Source: Pseudaminobacter soli (ex Li et al. 2025)
GTDB lineage: Bacteria; Pseudomonadota; Alphaproteobacteria; Rhizobiales; Rhizobiaceae
Length of the DNA stretch: 64,000 nucleotides
Direction: 5' to 3'
Assembly: GCF_029892515.1 (NCBI RefSeq)
Contig: NZ_JARXVF010000001.1
Coordinates: 806,001-870,000 of the forward strand
This document shows, piece by piece, positions 54,125-63,965 of this stretch. Position 1 is the first letter of the stretch. Every line of letters starts with the position of its first letter. The position numbers were made by a program, and so were the translations under genes. The notes beneath the pieces are model-generated. The model searched no databases and was not told the origin of the DNA. It worked only from the letters and a program-made list of their open reading frames with translations.

Positions 54125-55723
54125 ATGTCCGGAAACCCCGCCGCCACCGACCCCGCCATTGCCCGCCGCCTCGCCTTTGTCCGTCTCGACAGCGACGCGC
54201 GTGCAGCCCTCAACGAGGTGAAGCCGGCAATCGAGGCAGCACTGCCCGCAGCGATGGACAGTTTCTACGGCCACATCGGCGGCTTCGAGGAAGCCCGCCA
54301 GTTCTTTGGCGCTTCGGGTGGCGCCCAGAGAATGCAGGCTGCTGCCGGACGCCAGGTAAAACACTGGAGCGCGATTGCAGCGGCGAACTTCGGCGAAGCC
54401 TACGTCCAGTCGGCCAAGCGGATCGGCAAGATCCATGCGGATATCGGGCTTGAGCCGCGCTGGTATGTCGGCGGCTACACGGTCATCATCGACGAGCTCA
54501 CTTCGGTCGTGCTCGAGCAGCTCTGGCCAAAAGCTCTCGGCATTCAGGCGCCGGGCCGGGAGAAGGCGAGCCGCGCGCTGAGCGCGCTGATCAAGGCTTC
54601 GCTTTTCGACATGGAACTCGTGATCTCGACCTATCTGGAAGAGTCCGAGCGCCGGCGGCTCGAAGCCGAAGCGGCTCGCGAAAGGGCGGAAAACGAACAG
54701 CGCACGGCGCTGGCCTCGCTGGCCGAGGCGATCGACCAGCTTTCCAAGGGCCGCATCAACTACCGGATCGACGGGGTCGACACGCCGACCTACGCCGCAA
54801 TCCGCGACGACTTCAATCGCGCCATGGAACTGCTTGAGGAAGCCATCGGCCGCATCCATGGAAACTCGGGCGCCATCCGCGACGGCTCTTCCAAGATCGT
54901 CCAGGCAGCCGACGACCTGGCACGGCGTACCGAGCACCAGGCCGCGAGCCTCGAGGAGACGGCCGCCGCTCTCGAAGAGATCTCGCAGGCCACGGCCCAG
55001 ACCGCCAGCGGCGCGCTGAAGGCGAACGGTGTCGCGCAGGATGCAAAATCCAGCGCCCAGTCCAGCAGCCAGGCCATGCGCGACCTCATCGTCGCCATGT
55101 CGGAGATCGACAGCTCTGCGAAACAGATCGGACAGATCGTCTCGCTGATCGACGACATCGCCTTCCAGACCAACCTGCTGGCACTCAATGCCGGCGTCGA
55201 GGCCGCGCGCGCCGGTGACGCGGGCAGAGGCTTTGCCGTCGTCGCCTCCGAGGTCCGCAGCCTGGCGCAGCGCTCGGCCGATGCCGCGCGCGAGATCAAG
55301 ACGCTGATTGCCTCGTCCGGCGACCGCGTTGCAGCCGGCGTCAATCTCGTCGGCCAGACGGGCGACGCCCTCGAAGTGCTCATCAGCAAGGTCTCCGAGA
55401 TCAGCGTGCTGGTCGCCGATATCGCCAATTCCGCCAAGGAACAGTCGATCGGGCTGACCGGCATCAACGAAGCGGTCAACCAGCTCGACCAGGTCACCCA
55501 GCAGAACGCGGCCATGGTCGAAGAGACCACGACCTCCTCGCACGCCCTTGCCCTCGAAGCGGAAAACCTGACGACCAGCGTGTCGCATTTCGAGATCTCG
55601 CGACAGATCCCGAGCCAGACACCGGTCCTGCAGCAGCCGCGGCGCACGGCGCCTTCACTTAGGGTCGTTCGCGGCGAAGCCACCAAGCCCACCGCCTCGA
55701 GCGACGACTGGACCGAGTTCTGA
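54125..55723 (+). CDS. Globin-coupled chemoreceptor (soluble methyl-accepting chemotaxis protein)
   Basis: A 532-residue cytoplasmic receptor. Residues 1-165 are a protoglobin-type sensor with the proximal His104 in [26 protein letters not shown]; residues 190-250 form a HAMP-like linker ([11 protein letters not shown]); 260-500 are the signalling domain with [37 protein letters not shown], the CheA/CheW hairpin. There is no membrane helix. This layout is HemAT-like, for heme-bound oxygen sensing and aerotaxis. The ATG at 54125 has AAGGA upstream. The C-terminal tail ends DDWTEF. No other che genes are close. Confidence 0.93.
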   Translation: MSGNPAATDPAIARRLAFVRLDSDARAALNEVKPAIEAALPAAMDSFYGHIGGFEEARQFFGASGGAQRMQAAAGRQVKHWSAIAAANFGEAYVQSAKRIGKIHADIGLEPRWYVGGYTVIIDELTSVVLEQLWPKALGIQAPGREKASRALSALIKASLFDMELVISTYLEESERRRLEAEAARERAENEQRTALASLAEAIDQLSKGRINYRIDGVDTPTYAAIRDDFNRAMELLEEAIGRIHGNSGAIRDGSSKIVQAADDLARRTEHQAASLEETAAALEEISQATAQTASGALKANGVAQDAKSSAQSSSQAMRDLIVAMSEIDSSAKQIGQIVSLIDDIAFQTNLLALNAGVEAARAGDAGRGFAVVASEVRSLAQRSADAAREIKTLIASSGDRVAAGVNLVGQTGDALEVLISKVSEISVLVADIANSAKEQSIGLTGINEAVNQLDQVTQQNAAMVEETTTSSHALALEAENLTTSVSHFEISRQIPSQTPVLQQPRRTAPSLRVVRGEATKPTASSDDWTEF

Positions 55724-55781
55724 GGCCTAGAACCTCAGAACTCCGGGTCCCCACGGCGTCGGATGCGCCGGCCCTCTCCGT

Positions 55782-57017
55782 TCACTCGCGCATGACGATC
55801 GCGACGATTGCACCAGACAGGAAGGTGACGGCGCCGATCGTGAGGATCGCGGCGCTGAAGCCGAAGCGGTCGGCGATCAGGCCTGCAGAGAGCGCGCCGA
55901 TGGCGTAGCCGAGGTCGCGCCAGAACCGGTAGACGCTCAAGGACCGGGCTCGCCATGTCGGATGCGAAGCGTCCGAGACGGCTGCGATCAGGCTCGGATA
56001 AACCATCGCGGTTCCCAGGCCGAGCAGGACGCTGGCAAATATCCACCATTCGAACCGGCCGGTCAGCGCTGTCAGGAAGAGGCCGGCCGCCTGGACCCAC
56101 ATGCCGGCGACGATCAGCCCCTTGCGCCCCCATCGATCGCTCAGCGGGCCGGTGACGACCTGGCCGACACCCCACACCATCGGATAGACAGCCTTCAAAA
56201 TGCCGATCCGCTCGACCCCGAGGCCGAGTGAGGTGAAGAACATGGGAAAGATGCCCCAGCTCATGCCGTCGTTGAGATTGTTGATGAGGCCAGCCTGCGA
56301 CGCCGCAAAGAGGTTGCGGTTCTTGAACGAGGTCAGCATGAACACCTCGCGGAACAGCGGCGATGCCTCCTTGGCGACCCCGCTGGCCTCCACCCGGACG
56401 TGATGGCGCGTGTCGCGCACGACAAGGATGGAGAGGATCGTGCCGGCAACGGCATAGAAGACGCCCAGATAGATAGGCACCGGGCGCAAGCCGTAGCGGC
56501 TGGCGAGATAGCCTGTCAGGAAGGCAGTCAAGCCAACCGCGAAGTAGCCCGCGAATTCGTTGAGGCCGACGGCCAGTCCCCGACCCTTAGGGCCGGCCAG
56601 ATCGACTTTCATGATGACCGTCATCGACCAGGCGAAGCCTTGGCTCAAGCCTAGCAGAACGTTCGCTGCGATGACCCATTCCCAATTGGGCGCAGCGATG
56701 ATTATCAACGGGACCGGGAGGCCGACCAGCCAGCCGGTCACCAGCACGCGCTTGCGCCCCCAACTGTCGGCCAACTGCCCCGAAACCAAATTGGCGAACG
56801 CCTTCACCACGCCGAAGCTGATGATGAAGGAAGTGATCAGCGTCGTGGACTCGATGTGAAAGTCTTCCGAGCCGATCAGGGGCACCACCGTTCGCTCGAT
56901 GCCGACCATGCCACCCACGAAGGCATTGATGAGAACGAGCAAAGAGAACTGCCGCCAGTTCTCCTTCAATCCGAGCTTGACGGCGGAAACTGGCTTCGAA
57001 GCTGCTTCGATCGCCAT
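55782..57017 (-). CDS. MFS transporter, multidrug/metabolite type
   Basis: A 411-residue membrane protein with twelve predicted helices. The MFS loop motifs LADSWGRKRVLVTGW and LSDRWGRKGLIVAGM are in place between helices 2-3 and 8-9. It is divergent from the ArsR-rhodanese regulator gene, with 209 bases between, so it is a natural target of that regulator and could export an oxidised-sulfur, metal or organic toxic compound; the substrate cannot be read. Confidence 0.9.
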   Translation of the reverse strand: MAIEAASKPVSAVKLGLKENWRQFSLLVLINAFVGGMVGIERTVVPLIGSEDFHIESTTLITSFIISFGVVKAFANLVSGQLADSWGRKRVLVTGWLVGLPVPLIIIAAPNWEWVIAANVLLGLSQGFAWSMTVIMKVDLAGPKGRGLAVGLNEFAGYFAVGLTAFLTGYLASRYGLRPVPIYLGVFYAVAGTILSILVVRDTRHHVRVEASGVAKEASPLFREVFMLTSFKNRNLFAASQAGLINNLNDGMSWGIFPMFFTSLGLGVERIGILKAVYPMVWGVGQVVTGPLSDRWGRKGLIVAGMWVQAAGLFLTALTGRFEWWIFASVLLGLGTAMVYPSLIAAVSDASHPTWRARSLSVYRFWRDLGYAIGALSAGLIADRFGFSAAILTIGAVTFLSGAIVAIVMRE

Positions 57018-57191
57018 CGGTCAGCCCGCCACGTTGGCGCAACCGGAATTGGCGGCGCGCAGTTTCGTGGCTTCCGGCGGCGCAGGGGGAATGTTGTGAC
57101 GGCGCTCGAAGATACCTGCAGGATCGGTATGCAGGAATTGCCTGAGGATCATCGCCTTGCACCCCGTTGTCCCTGATGGTAGATTCATTCA

Positions 57192-57209
57192 ATCATTCTG
57201 CTGAATGAT
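57192..57209. promoter_or_regulatory. ArsR-type operator between the MFS and ArsR-rhodanese genes
   Basis: ATCATTC-TGCT-GAATGAT, a perfect 7-4-7 inverted repeat, with another ATTCATTC half just before it (57183-57190). It stands 17 bases ahead of the regulator's start codon. The layout fits ArsR/SmtB operators, which are imperfect 12-2-12-like AT-rich palindromes. Confidence 0.75.
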
Positions 57210-57226
57210 CTTTCAGGGAGGCAGAG

Positions 57227-57904
57227 TTGTCAAGCGTGAGACCGAAACAAGCGATTTTCGAGAGCCTTGCCGAGATTGCCCAGGCGCTCGGTCATGCAAA
57301 GCGGTTGGAGTTGCTGGAACACCTGGCGCAGGGGCGGCGATCGGTCGAAGAGCTCACCGCGCGCACGGGCATGACCTTTGCGAACACCTCGCGGCATCTT
57401 CAGATTCTGCGCCGCGCGCGGCTCGTCGACACGGAGCGGGCTGGAAAGCATGTACTTTACAGCCTGGCTGGCGGCACGGAGGTCGTCACGCTCGTCAAAT
57501 CGCTCGGCCGGGTCGGCGAGCGAAATGTTGCCGAGGTCAATCGCGTCATGAATGACTACTTCCATGAGCGGGACTCGATGGAAGCCGTCTCCCGCGAAGA
57601 TCTGGTCGGCCGAATTGCCGATGGGCTTGTGACCGTGCTTGACGTTCGGCCGGAAGATGAGTTCTCGCTCGGCCATCTGCCGGGAGCGCTCAACATTCCG
57701 CTGAGCGAACTGGAAAGCAGGTTGAGTGAACTGTCGCCCGACACCGAGATCGTAGCCTACTGCCGCGGGCCCTATTGCGTGTTCGCTTTCGAGGCCGTCG
57801 CCGCACTGCGCGCCAAGGGCTTCAGGGCCATGCGGCTCGAGGATGGCTATCCGGAGTGGAAGGCCAGCGGCCTCGCCATCGAAGAGCCCGCCGGCCCACG
57901 CTGA
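57227..57904 (+). CDS. ArsR-family regulator fused to a rhodanese domain
   Basis: A 225-residue protein. Residues 1-95 are an ArsR/SmtB winged helix (SLAEIAQALGHAKRLELLEHLAQGRRSVEELTARTGMTFANTSRHLQILRRARLVDTERAGKHVLYSL) without the usual metal-binding CxC of arsenic sensors. Residues 120-215 form a rhodanese domain with LVTVLDVRPEDEF, GHLPGALNIPL and Cys179-Arg-Gly-Pro-Tyr-Cys184 in the active loop. The family is thought to sense sulfane sulfur or redox state through this pair, not metal directly. The start is TTG 57227 with GGGAGG six bases upstream; a GTG at 57236 is the alternative. Confidence 0.88.
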   Translation: MSSVRPKQAIFESLAEIAQALGHAKRLELLEHLAQGRRSVEELTARTGMTFANTSRHLQILRRARLVDTERAGKHVLYSLAGGTEVVTLVKSLGRVGERNVAEVNRVMNDYFHERDSMEAVSREDLVGRIADGLVTVLDVRPEDEFSLGHLPGALNIPLSELESRLSELSPDTEIVAYCRGPYCVFAFEAVAALRAKGFRAMRLEDGYPEWKASGLAIEEPAGPR

Positions 57905-58212
57905 CCCGGCCAGGTCTCTGTTCGACACACAGGTTGGACGACCATGCGCCAGGCGCGCTCATCACTATGAGGTACTCCACCCCAAAAGGACCAGGACCCC
58001 GGCAACGGCATCGCCACGACCGCGTTTATGCCCGGACCCGATTGAAGGGCCGTTTCAGATGCCGTTGGGCGACTGAAGCGGCACTGCAGGATCGTTCAAT
58101 TCGGGTCGAAACGAGCTGAATACATTGCCATTGAGTCGGGAGCCGGGCCGAACAGCACCGCATGATGATCCTCTTCTCCCGGCCGGAAACCTGTGTCTAA
58201 CGGAGAACTCAT
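57905..58212. other. Intergenic region between the ArsR-rhodanese and alpha/beta-hydrolase genes
   Basis: A 308-base gap. GGAG stands before the ATG at 58213. No clear sigma-70 pair, hairpin terminator or coding frame could be seen; the short ORFs here have no ribosome site. Confidence 0.5.
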
Positions 58213-58989
58213 ATGTCGAATGCCCTCACCATGATTGCGTCGGCGGCGGCGCTTGTCCTTGGCATGACTGCGACCGGAGCCAACGCGGCAGGGAGCCCTG
58301 CGGTCAAATCCATCATTCTCGTGCATGGCGGCTTCGTCGACGGAGCTGGTTGGGAAGGCGTCTATTACCTCCTCAAGAAGGATGGATATGACGTAACCAT
58401 CGTCCAGAACCCGACGACCTCTCTGGCCGACGACGTCGCGGTCACGAAGCGGGCGATTGCAGCTGCCCCCGGCAAAGTAATCCTGGTCGGGCATTCCTAT
58501 GGTGGCGCTGTCATCTCGGAATCCGGCACGGATCCCAAGGTGGCGGGCCTTGTCTACATTACGGCCTTTGCGCCGGATGCCGGCGAATCTGTTTCGACCC
58601 TTATCGCCAATCCGCCGCCCGGAGCCCCGGTGCCGCCGATCCTGGCGCCGGTCGACGGGTACCTGTTCCTGGATCGGGCAAAGTTCGCCGGCTCTTTCGC
58701 CGCGGACGTTCGCCCCGACCTGGCACAGTTCATGGCGGACTCGCAGGTTCCGTGGGCCGTGGCGGCCTTGGAGGGCAAGATCACTGCACCCGCCTGGAAG
58801 GCGAAGCCGAGCTGGTACCTGGTTGCGACCGACGACAAGATGATCCAGCCGCCGGCGCAGCGCGCAATGGCCAAGCGGGCCAAGGCCGTCGTTTCGGAAG
58901 CGCCCGGCAGCCACGCCATCTACGTCTCGCATCCTGACGTAGTCGCCAAGGTCATCGAGCAGGCTGCCGCCAGCGTGCCCGCCAACTGA
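58213..58989 (+). CDS. Secreted alpha/beta-hydrolase
   Basis: A 258-residue protein: a signal peptide (1-26, ending ANAA), then an alpha/beta-hydrolase domain with the oxyanion strand IILVHGGFVDGAGW, Ser95 in LVGHSYGGAVI, Asp near 212 (VATDDKMIQPPAQ) and His near 234 (PGSHAIYVSHP). It resembles the EstC/salicylate-esterase-type small esterases. The AraC gene 180 bases downstream on the same strand may regulate it. Substrate unknown. Confidence 0.82.
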   Translation: MSNALTMIASAAALVLGMTATGANAAGSPAVKSIILVHGGFVDGAGWEGVYYLLKKDGYDVTIVQNPTTSLADDVAVTKRAIAAAPGKVILVGHSYGGAVISESGTDPKVAGLVYITAFAPDAGESVSTLIANPPPGAPVPPILAPVDGYLFLDRAKFAGSFAADVRPDLAQFMADSQVPWAVAALEGKITAPAWKAKPSWYLVATDDKMIQPPAQRAMAKRAKAVVSEAPGSHAIYVSHPDVVAKVIEQAAASVPAN

Positions 58990-59168
58990 GGCCAAGGCCC
59001 AGTGCCGAAGCGTCTGGGCGCCCCCCTTGTTGGCGCCCAGCACCCGGGGAACGGCCGCCGGTCAACCGCCACCAATGACCAATCTGAAGTACCGCCATCG
59101 AACGGCCGGAACCGCTATGGTGCCGCCGCGAGGACTTGGTATTCTGGGCTGACAAGCGGGAGGTCAGC

Positions 59169-60110
59169 ATGACCCTCAATGCCAAGTTCAACGTGGTCGA
59201 CATGGCAACCGTGCCCGTCGGCCTTCCTGCCAATTTGAACCACAGGCTTGCTTTCAGAGGGCTTTCAAGCTCGCGGCTGATTTCCGCCGACGTGCGCTAT
59301 GGCCCGTCGCCCGCGGGCGGCAATGCCGATTTCGCAGCACCCACCCGGGTGACGAGCAATTGCCAGTGGACCGATGCCTACGCCATCGGCGTGCGTCTGC
59401 AGGATGAGCGCAGCGATGTCTTCGTCGACGGTCGGACCTATTCGCATTCCCGTCGGAAGGGCGAGACGCACTTGCTGTATTTGTCGGGCGTTGAGCAAAT
59501 CGACTTCAACAGTCCCCGGCACACGTTTGAGACGATCCTGCCACGCAGCTTCATGCGTGAGATTGCGGACGATCTCGAAGTGCCGCATGTCACCCATCTT
59601 GGGCGAAGCTTCTACGACATCATCGACGATCCGGTTCTCCCGCGACTGGCCGGACGCATGCTGCCCTTTGTCGATGCGCCCGAAACGCTCGATCCGCTGT
59701 TTGCAGACCACTACATGTGGAGCCTCGGCATATATGTCTGCGCCCACTATGGCGACCTTGCGCCACGGCGGCGCGTGGTGGGGGGATTGAGCACCTGGCA
59801 GGAACGGCTGGCCAAGGAGGTGATCGAGACCCGTCTTGTCGGCGGGATTGGCCTTGCGGAACTCGCCGTGGTGTGCGGCTTGAGGGCCAGCCAGTTTGCC
59901 CATGCCTTCAAGCGCTCGACCGGCATGGCGCCTTATCAATGGCTGCAGTGGCGGCGCGTAGAGCTCGCCAAAAGTCTTCTTTCAAAGGGCCGCACTTCGC
60001 TCACGGATGTCGCGCTTGCATGCGGCTTTTCCGATCAAAGCCACCTCACCCGCTCCTTCGCCCGCCAGGTCGGCGCGACGCCTGGAGCTTGGCGGGCGAC
60101 GCTTCATTGA
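59169..60110 (+). CDS. AraC-family transcriptional regulator
   Basis: A 313-residue protein: variable N-terminal sensor region (1-200) and two helix-turn-helix units at the C-terminus (GLAELAVVCGLRASQFAHAFKRSTGMAPYQWLQWRRVELAKSLLSKGRTSLTDVALACGFSDQSHLTRSFARQVGATPGAWR). The ATG at 59169 has GGGAGG seven bases upstream. Target genes are probably the hydrolase upstream, or others; no inverted or direct repeats near it stood out. Confidence 0.85.
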   Translation: MTLNAKFNVVDMATVPVGLPANLNHRLAFRGLSSSRLISADVRYGPSPAGGNADFAAPTRVTSNCQWTDAYAIGVRLQDERSDVFVDGRTYSHSRRKGETHLLYLSGVEQIDFNSPRHTFETILPRSFMREIADDLEVPHVTHLGRSFYDIIDDPVLPRLAGRMLPFVDAPETLDPLFADHYMWSLGIYVCAHYGDLAPRRRVVGGLSTWQERLAKEVIETRLVGGIGLAELAVVCGLRASQFAHAFKRSTGMAPYQWLQWRRVELAKSLLSKGRTSLTDVALACGFSDQSHLTRSFARQVGATPGAWRATLH

Positions 60111-60127
60111 AGCAGAGCCCAGGTGAA

Positions 60128-60907
60128 CTACTTCCCGTCGCCAGGCGGCTTGTTGACAGGCGTCTTATTGACAAAGCTGAGCAGGTCGATCGGCAGCGGG
60201 AACACCACAGTCGACGAGCGCTCGCCAGAGATGTCGTGCAGCGCCTCGAAATAGCGCAACTGCATCGCCCGCGGCTCCTCGGCCAGCATCTTCCCGGCCT
60301 CGACCAATTTTTGCGCCGCCTGCTGTTCGCCGTCGGCATTGATCACCTTGGCGCGGCGCAGCCGCTCGGCCTCGGCCTGCTTGGCAATCGCCCGGACCAT
60401 GCTCTCGTTGAGATCGACATGTTTGATCTCGACATTGGTCACCTTGATGCCCCAGGCGTCGGTCTGCTGGTCGAGAATTTCCTGAATGTCTGCGTTGAGC
60501 TTGTCGCGTTCGGCCAGCATCTCGTCGAGTTCATGCTTGCCAAGCACCGAGCGCACGGTCGTCTGCGCAAGCTGGCTGGTCGCGGCCATGTAGTCCTCGA
60601 CCCTGATGATCGCGCGTTCGGGATCGACGATGCGGAAATAGAGCACCGCATTGACCTTCACCGAGACGTTGTCGCGCGAGATCACATCCTGCGGCGGCAC
60701 GTCCTGCACCACCACGCGAAGATCGACCCTTACCATCTGCTGGACGAAGGGAATGAGGATGATCAGCCCCGGTCCCTTCACGCCCGTGAAGCGGCCCAGC
60801 GTGAAGACGACGCCACGCTCATATTCCCTCAGGATGCGGATCGTGGCGGACAGGAACATGGCAATAATGGCAGCGAGTACCAGATAGGCCACATAGACGA
60901 TCATCAT
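60128..60907 (-). CDS. Slipin/stomatin-like SPFH-domain membrane protein
   Basis: A 259-residue protein: a membrane helix ([20 protein letters not shown], 1-20) and an SPFH domain with [32 protein letters not shown], the [22 protein letters not shown] block and a C-terminal coiled coil ([34 protein letters not shown]). Such proteins form membrane scaffolds and pair with NfeD. Its ATG overlaps the NfeD stop by four bases (ATGA), so the two are coupled. It is convergent with the AraC gene. Confidence 0.93.
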   Translation of the reverse strand: MMIVYVAYLVLAAIIAMFLSATIRILREYERGVVFTLGRFTGVKGPGLIILIPFVQQMVRVDLRVVVQDVPPQDVISRDNVSVKVNAVLYFRIVDPERAIIRVEDYMAATSQLAQTTVRSVLGKHELDEMLAERDKLNADIQEILDQQTDAWGIKVTNVEIKHVDLNESMVRAIAKQAEAERLRRAKVINADGEQQAAQKLVEAGKMLAEEPRAMQLRYFEALHDISGERSSTVVFPLPIDLLSFVNKTPVNKPPGDGK

Positions 60908-62304
60908 CGCGATGCTCCATTGCTTGTTTGCCCTGTCGCCCGGCGACGGACCATCAAGACGAGATCCTTGACACCCACCACCTCGGCGCTGTCTCCGGGA
61001 GCAAGAGGTTCGTCGGCTTTCGCCCGCCAGCGCTCGCCCTGCGCAAACACATGGCCCTCATCGCCCGACCAGTCGATGATCTCGACCGGCAACCCGTTCA
61101 TCGCCTGCGCGCCGACGCGCGACGGCCTCTTGCGCGCCGCCCACAGATAGCTGCCCGACAGCAACGCCAGGCCGAGCGTCAAGGCGCCGGCAATGCCGAT
61201 GACGAACCACGACATTTCAAATCCCGGCCCCCTCACCTTGAGCAGCATGGCAGCTCCCAGGAAGAACGCCGCGACACCGCCAAGGCCGAGCACGACCGTC
61301 GGATTGAAAGCCTCCATGACGAGGAAGGCGATGCCGAGCAGCATCAGCGCCAGGCCGGCATAGTTGATCGGCAAAAGGTCGAGCGCATAAAGCGCGAGCA
61401 ACAGGGCCAAGGTGCCGATGACACCGGGCGCCACCATGCCGGGGTTCGAAAACTCGAAGACCAGGCCATAGACGCCCACCAGCAACAGGATGATTGCGAC
61501 ATTCGGATCGGTGATGACGGACAAAAGCCGGATCAGCGGGCCGGCTTCCAGCGTCTCATCCTTCACGTCCTTGGTCGCCAGCACTTCCTTCTTGCCGGCC
61601 ACCTCAACCGTGCGCCCGTCCGCCTGTTGCAGCAGATCGGCAGGATCCCGGGCGATGATCTCGATGACGTGCTGCTGAAGGGCAGCCGTGGCCGAAAGGC
61701 TGGCCGCTTCACGCACTGCCTTTTCCGCCCAGTCGGCGTTGCGCCCGCGCAGTTCGGCCAATGAGCGGATGAAGGCGACCGCATCATTGGTCACCTTGGC
61801 CATCATCGCGTCGCTCGTCTTGGGCTCGGTCGCGTTCTTCTGGCCCTCGCCACCCTTGTTGTCGGCGGGGCCGGGCAAGGGTGATGGCGACCCGCCAAGC
61901 TCGACCGGCGTCGCTGCCCCAAGATTGGTGCCCGGTGCCATCGCAGCCAGATGGGTTGCATAGAGGATATAGGTGCCGGCACTTGCCGCATGGGCACCCG
62001 ATGGCGCGACATAACCGATGACGGGAATGGGCGACGCCACGATATCGGCGATCATCTCGCGCATGGAGGTGGCGAGCCCGCCCGGCGTATTCATTTCGAG
62101 GATGACCACCTCGGCGTTGCGCTCCACCGCTGTCGCCAGGCCTTCCTTCAACTGCCGTGCGCTGGCCGGGCCGATGGCCCCGTCGATATCGATGGTCAAC
62201 GCCAGCTTCGCCCGGCCGCTCTCCCCTCCGGTTGAGGAAAGGGGAGCAACGGCCGCAGCGGCCACGAAAGCCGCAGCAAAAAGGGCCATACGCGCGATTT
62301 TCAC
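60904..62304 (-). CDS. NfeD-like membrane serine protease
   Basis: A 466-residue protein. A signal peptide (about 1-24) leads into a ClpP-like protease domain (33-230) with [33 protein letters not shown] and the nucleophile Ser108 in [11 protein letters not shown]. Membrane helices (about 270-400, [23 protein letters not shown] onward) and a C-terminal OB domain ([20 protein letters not shown]) follow. NfeD cleaves the C-terminus of its partner slipin. The slipin gene follows with a four-base overlap. Confidence 0.92.
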   Translation of the reverse strand: MKIARMALFAAAFVAAAAVAPLSSTGGESGRAKLALTIDIDGAIGPASARQLKEGLATAVERNAEVVILEMNTPGGLATSMREMIADIVASPIPVIGYVAPSGAHAASAGTYILYATHLAAMAPGTNLGAATPVELGGSPSPLPGPADNKGGEGQKNATEPKTSDAMMAKVTNDAVAFIRSLAELRGRNADWAEKAVREAASLSATAALQQHVIEIIARDPADLLQQADGRTVEVAGKKEVLATKDVKDETLEAGPLIRLLSVITDPNVAIILLLVGVYGLVFEFSNPGMVAPGVIGTLALLLALYALDLLPINYAGLALMLLGIAFLVMEAFNPTVVLGLGGVAAFFLGAAMLLKVRGPGFEMSWFVIGIAGALTLGLALLSGSYLWAARKRPSRVGAQAMNGLPVEIIDWSGDEGHVFAQGERWRAKADEPLAPGDSAEVVGVKDLVLMVRRRATGQTSNGASR

Positions 62305-62406
62305 GCTAAAAGCTCCATATGCAAAGATATGGGCTCGATTTCGCGCAAATCCATGAGGCGACGTTTGCAGGCCTCGAACGGGCCAACGAGTGTCGTTACA
62401 TCGGGA

Positions 62407-63276
62407 TCAAGTGCCCTGGTGCGGCCGCGTCATGGCATGGCGGATATGCCGGACAAGTTCACGTGCCGCCGGGCTCAGCGGACGATCCGGCAAATGCAGC
62501 GTGATAGCAAAGGCGGGGAGATCGGGTAGGCCCGCCGCAGGACCCAGGATTTCGAGGTCAGCCGGCACCGTCGAGGACAGCCAAGCCGAAATCGCAAGAT
62601 CCGCTCGGACCGTCGCCATGGTCGCGTCGAGAGTGCCGTTCTCGAAGACAGTCCGCCATTCTCTGCCTTGCTGTTCAAGGGCACTCAATACTGCCGGCTT
62701 GAACGCACATGTCTCCGCCACAAGCGAGACGGGCAGCGGGTTCTTCGTATGCGCCACCCCACCTCTGGTTCCGGCCCAGACCAGGCGGTCGACGGCGAGG
62801 CATTCACCCTTGGCGTTCGCGGCCGGCTCCTCCAGAACGCCGAAATCGAGCTCGCCGCGGGCAACATTTCGGGCAAGGGTTTCCGACGCCTCGCAGACCA
62901 GCGAAAGTTCCACCTGCGGGCATTCCTGTGCGAAAGCCTTGAGCGCCGGGGCAATCAAGGTGCCGACAAGGTCGTAAGGCACGCCGAAACGCGCAATGCC
63001 GTTGATCGCGCCACCCTGAATGTCGGTCCAGATCTCATCATTGAGCGCGAGCAGGCGGCCGGCCTTGTCGAGCAGTCTTTCGCCAAGAGGCGTCAGCCGC
63101 AGGCCGCGCCGCTCGCGAAAGAAAAGCGGAGCACCTACAAGCGCTTCCAGCCTGGCGACCTGCTGGCTGATGGCCCCTTGCGTCAGATGCAGGATCTGGC
63201 TCGCCGCCGTCATGCTGCGTTGCTCAGCCGCCGCCGTGAAGGCGCGCAGAAGAGCGATATCGATGTTTCTGACCAT
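62407..63276 (-). CDS. LysR-family transcriptional regulator
   Basis: A 289-residue regulator. The helix-turn-helix is at residues 1-60 (MVRNIDIALLRAFTAAAEQRSMTAASQILHLTQGAISQQVARLEALVGAPLFFRERRGL) and the effector domain follows. I start it at ATG 63276; the ORF extends 27 codons further without homology. It is divergent from the LysE-type exporter gene with a 92-base gap, the classic arrangement for a LysR that controls its neighbour (as LysG-LysE). Confidence 0.85.
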   Translation of the reverse strand: MVRNIDIALLRAFTAAAEQRSMTAASQILHLTQGAISQQVARLEALVGAPLFFRERRGLRLTPLGERLLDKAGRLLALNDEIWTDIQGGAINGIARFGVPYDLVGTLIAPALKAFAQECPQVELSLVCEASETLARNVARGELDFGVLEEPAANAKGECLAVDRLVWAGTRGGVAHTKNPLPVSLVAETCAFKPAVLSALEQQGREWRTVFENGTLDATMATVRADLAISAWLSSTVPADLEILGPAAGLPDLPAFAITLHLPDRPLSPAARELVRHIRHAMTRPHQGT

Positions 63277-63368
63277 TGCTGCATTATGATTGCTAATTCC
63301 AAGGATTACCAACTTTAGATTTTGTATTGGCAGGAGCAGCGCTATCAGCCTTTCCAAAGGAGAGGCCG

Positions 63369-63965
63369 ATGTCGCTGGAAACGCTTACCCCATTGTGTTT
63401 GTTTGCTCTGGTGTCCACCGGCAGCCCCGGTGGCGCGACCACCCTTGCCACCGCGTCGGGAGCGAGTTTTGGCTTGCGCGGTTCGGTGCCGCTGATTGCC
63501 GGCATCGCCGTCGGTCTTGCCACCATGGCAGGCGCAGCGGCCATGGGGCTTGCCGGCATTCTGCTTGCGATTCCGTCATTGCAGCTCGCCATGAACGCGG
63601 TGGGATCGATCTACCTGCTATGGTTGGCGTGGCAGATCGCGCATCGCGGACCTCCTCACCTCATGAAGGCGCAGGCTAGACCTCTGGGGTTCATTGCGGG
63701 TGTCTGGATGCTTTGGCACAATCCAAAGGGCTGGGCCATGACTGTCAGCGCCGCGGCTTCGTTTGCTTCGCTGGCGGACGAGCCCGTTCAACTGGGACTG
63801 TTGCTTGCCGCGACATTCGGCATTTTCGCGACTATCTCGCTGTCCATGTGGTGCGTTACCGGGCTATTGCTCGCGCGGCTCCTGCGCACCGACGGTCAGT
63901 GGCGGGCGCTCAACATTTCGCTCGCGGCCCTGCTTGCGGCATCCATCGTGCCGATCTGGCTCTAG
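63369..63965 (+). CDS. LysE family amino-acid or metabolite exporter
   Basis: A 198-residue membrane protein with five to six helices and the family start LCLFALVSTGSPGGATTLATASGASFGLRGSVPLIAGIAVGL, IYLLWLAWQ and WMLWHNPKGWAMTVSAAA. RhtB/LysE-type proteins export amino acids or homoserine-lactone-like compounds. The ATG at 63369 is preceded by AAGGAGAGG. Regulation by the divergent LysR gene is likely. Confidence 0.88.
   Translation: MSLETLTPLCLFALVSTGSPGGATTLATASGASFGLRGSVPLIAGIAVGLATMAGAAAMGLAGILLAIPSLQLAMNAVGSIYLLWLAWQIAHRGPPHLMKAQARPLGFIAGVWMLWHNPKGWAMTVSAAASFASLADEPVQLGLLLAATFGIFATISLSMWCVTGLLLARLLRTDGQWRALNISLAALLAASIVPIWL

Noticed and set aside
54023-55588. 521-codon open frame on the minus strand
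   Set aside because: Antisense to the chemoreceptor gene, whose heme and signalling motifs are unmistakable.
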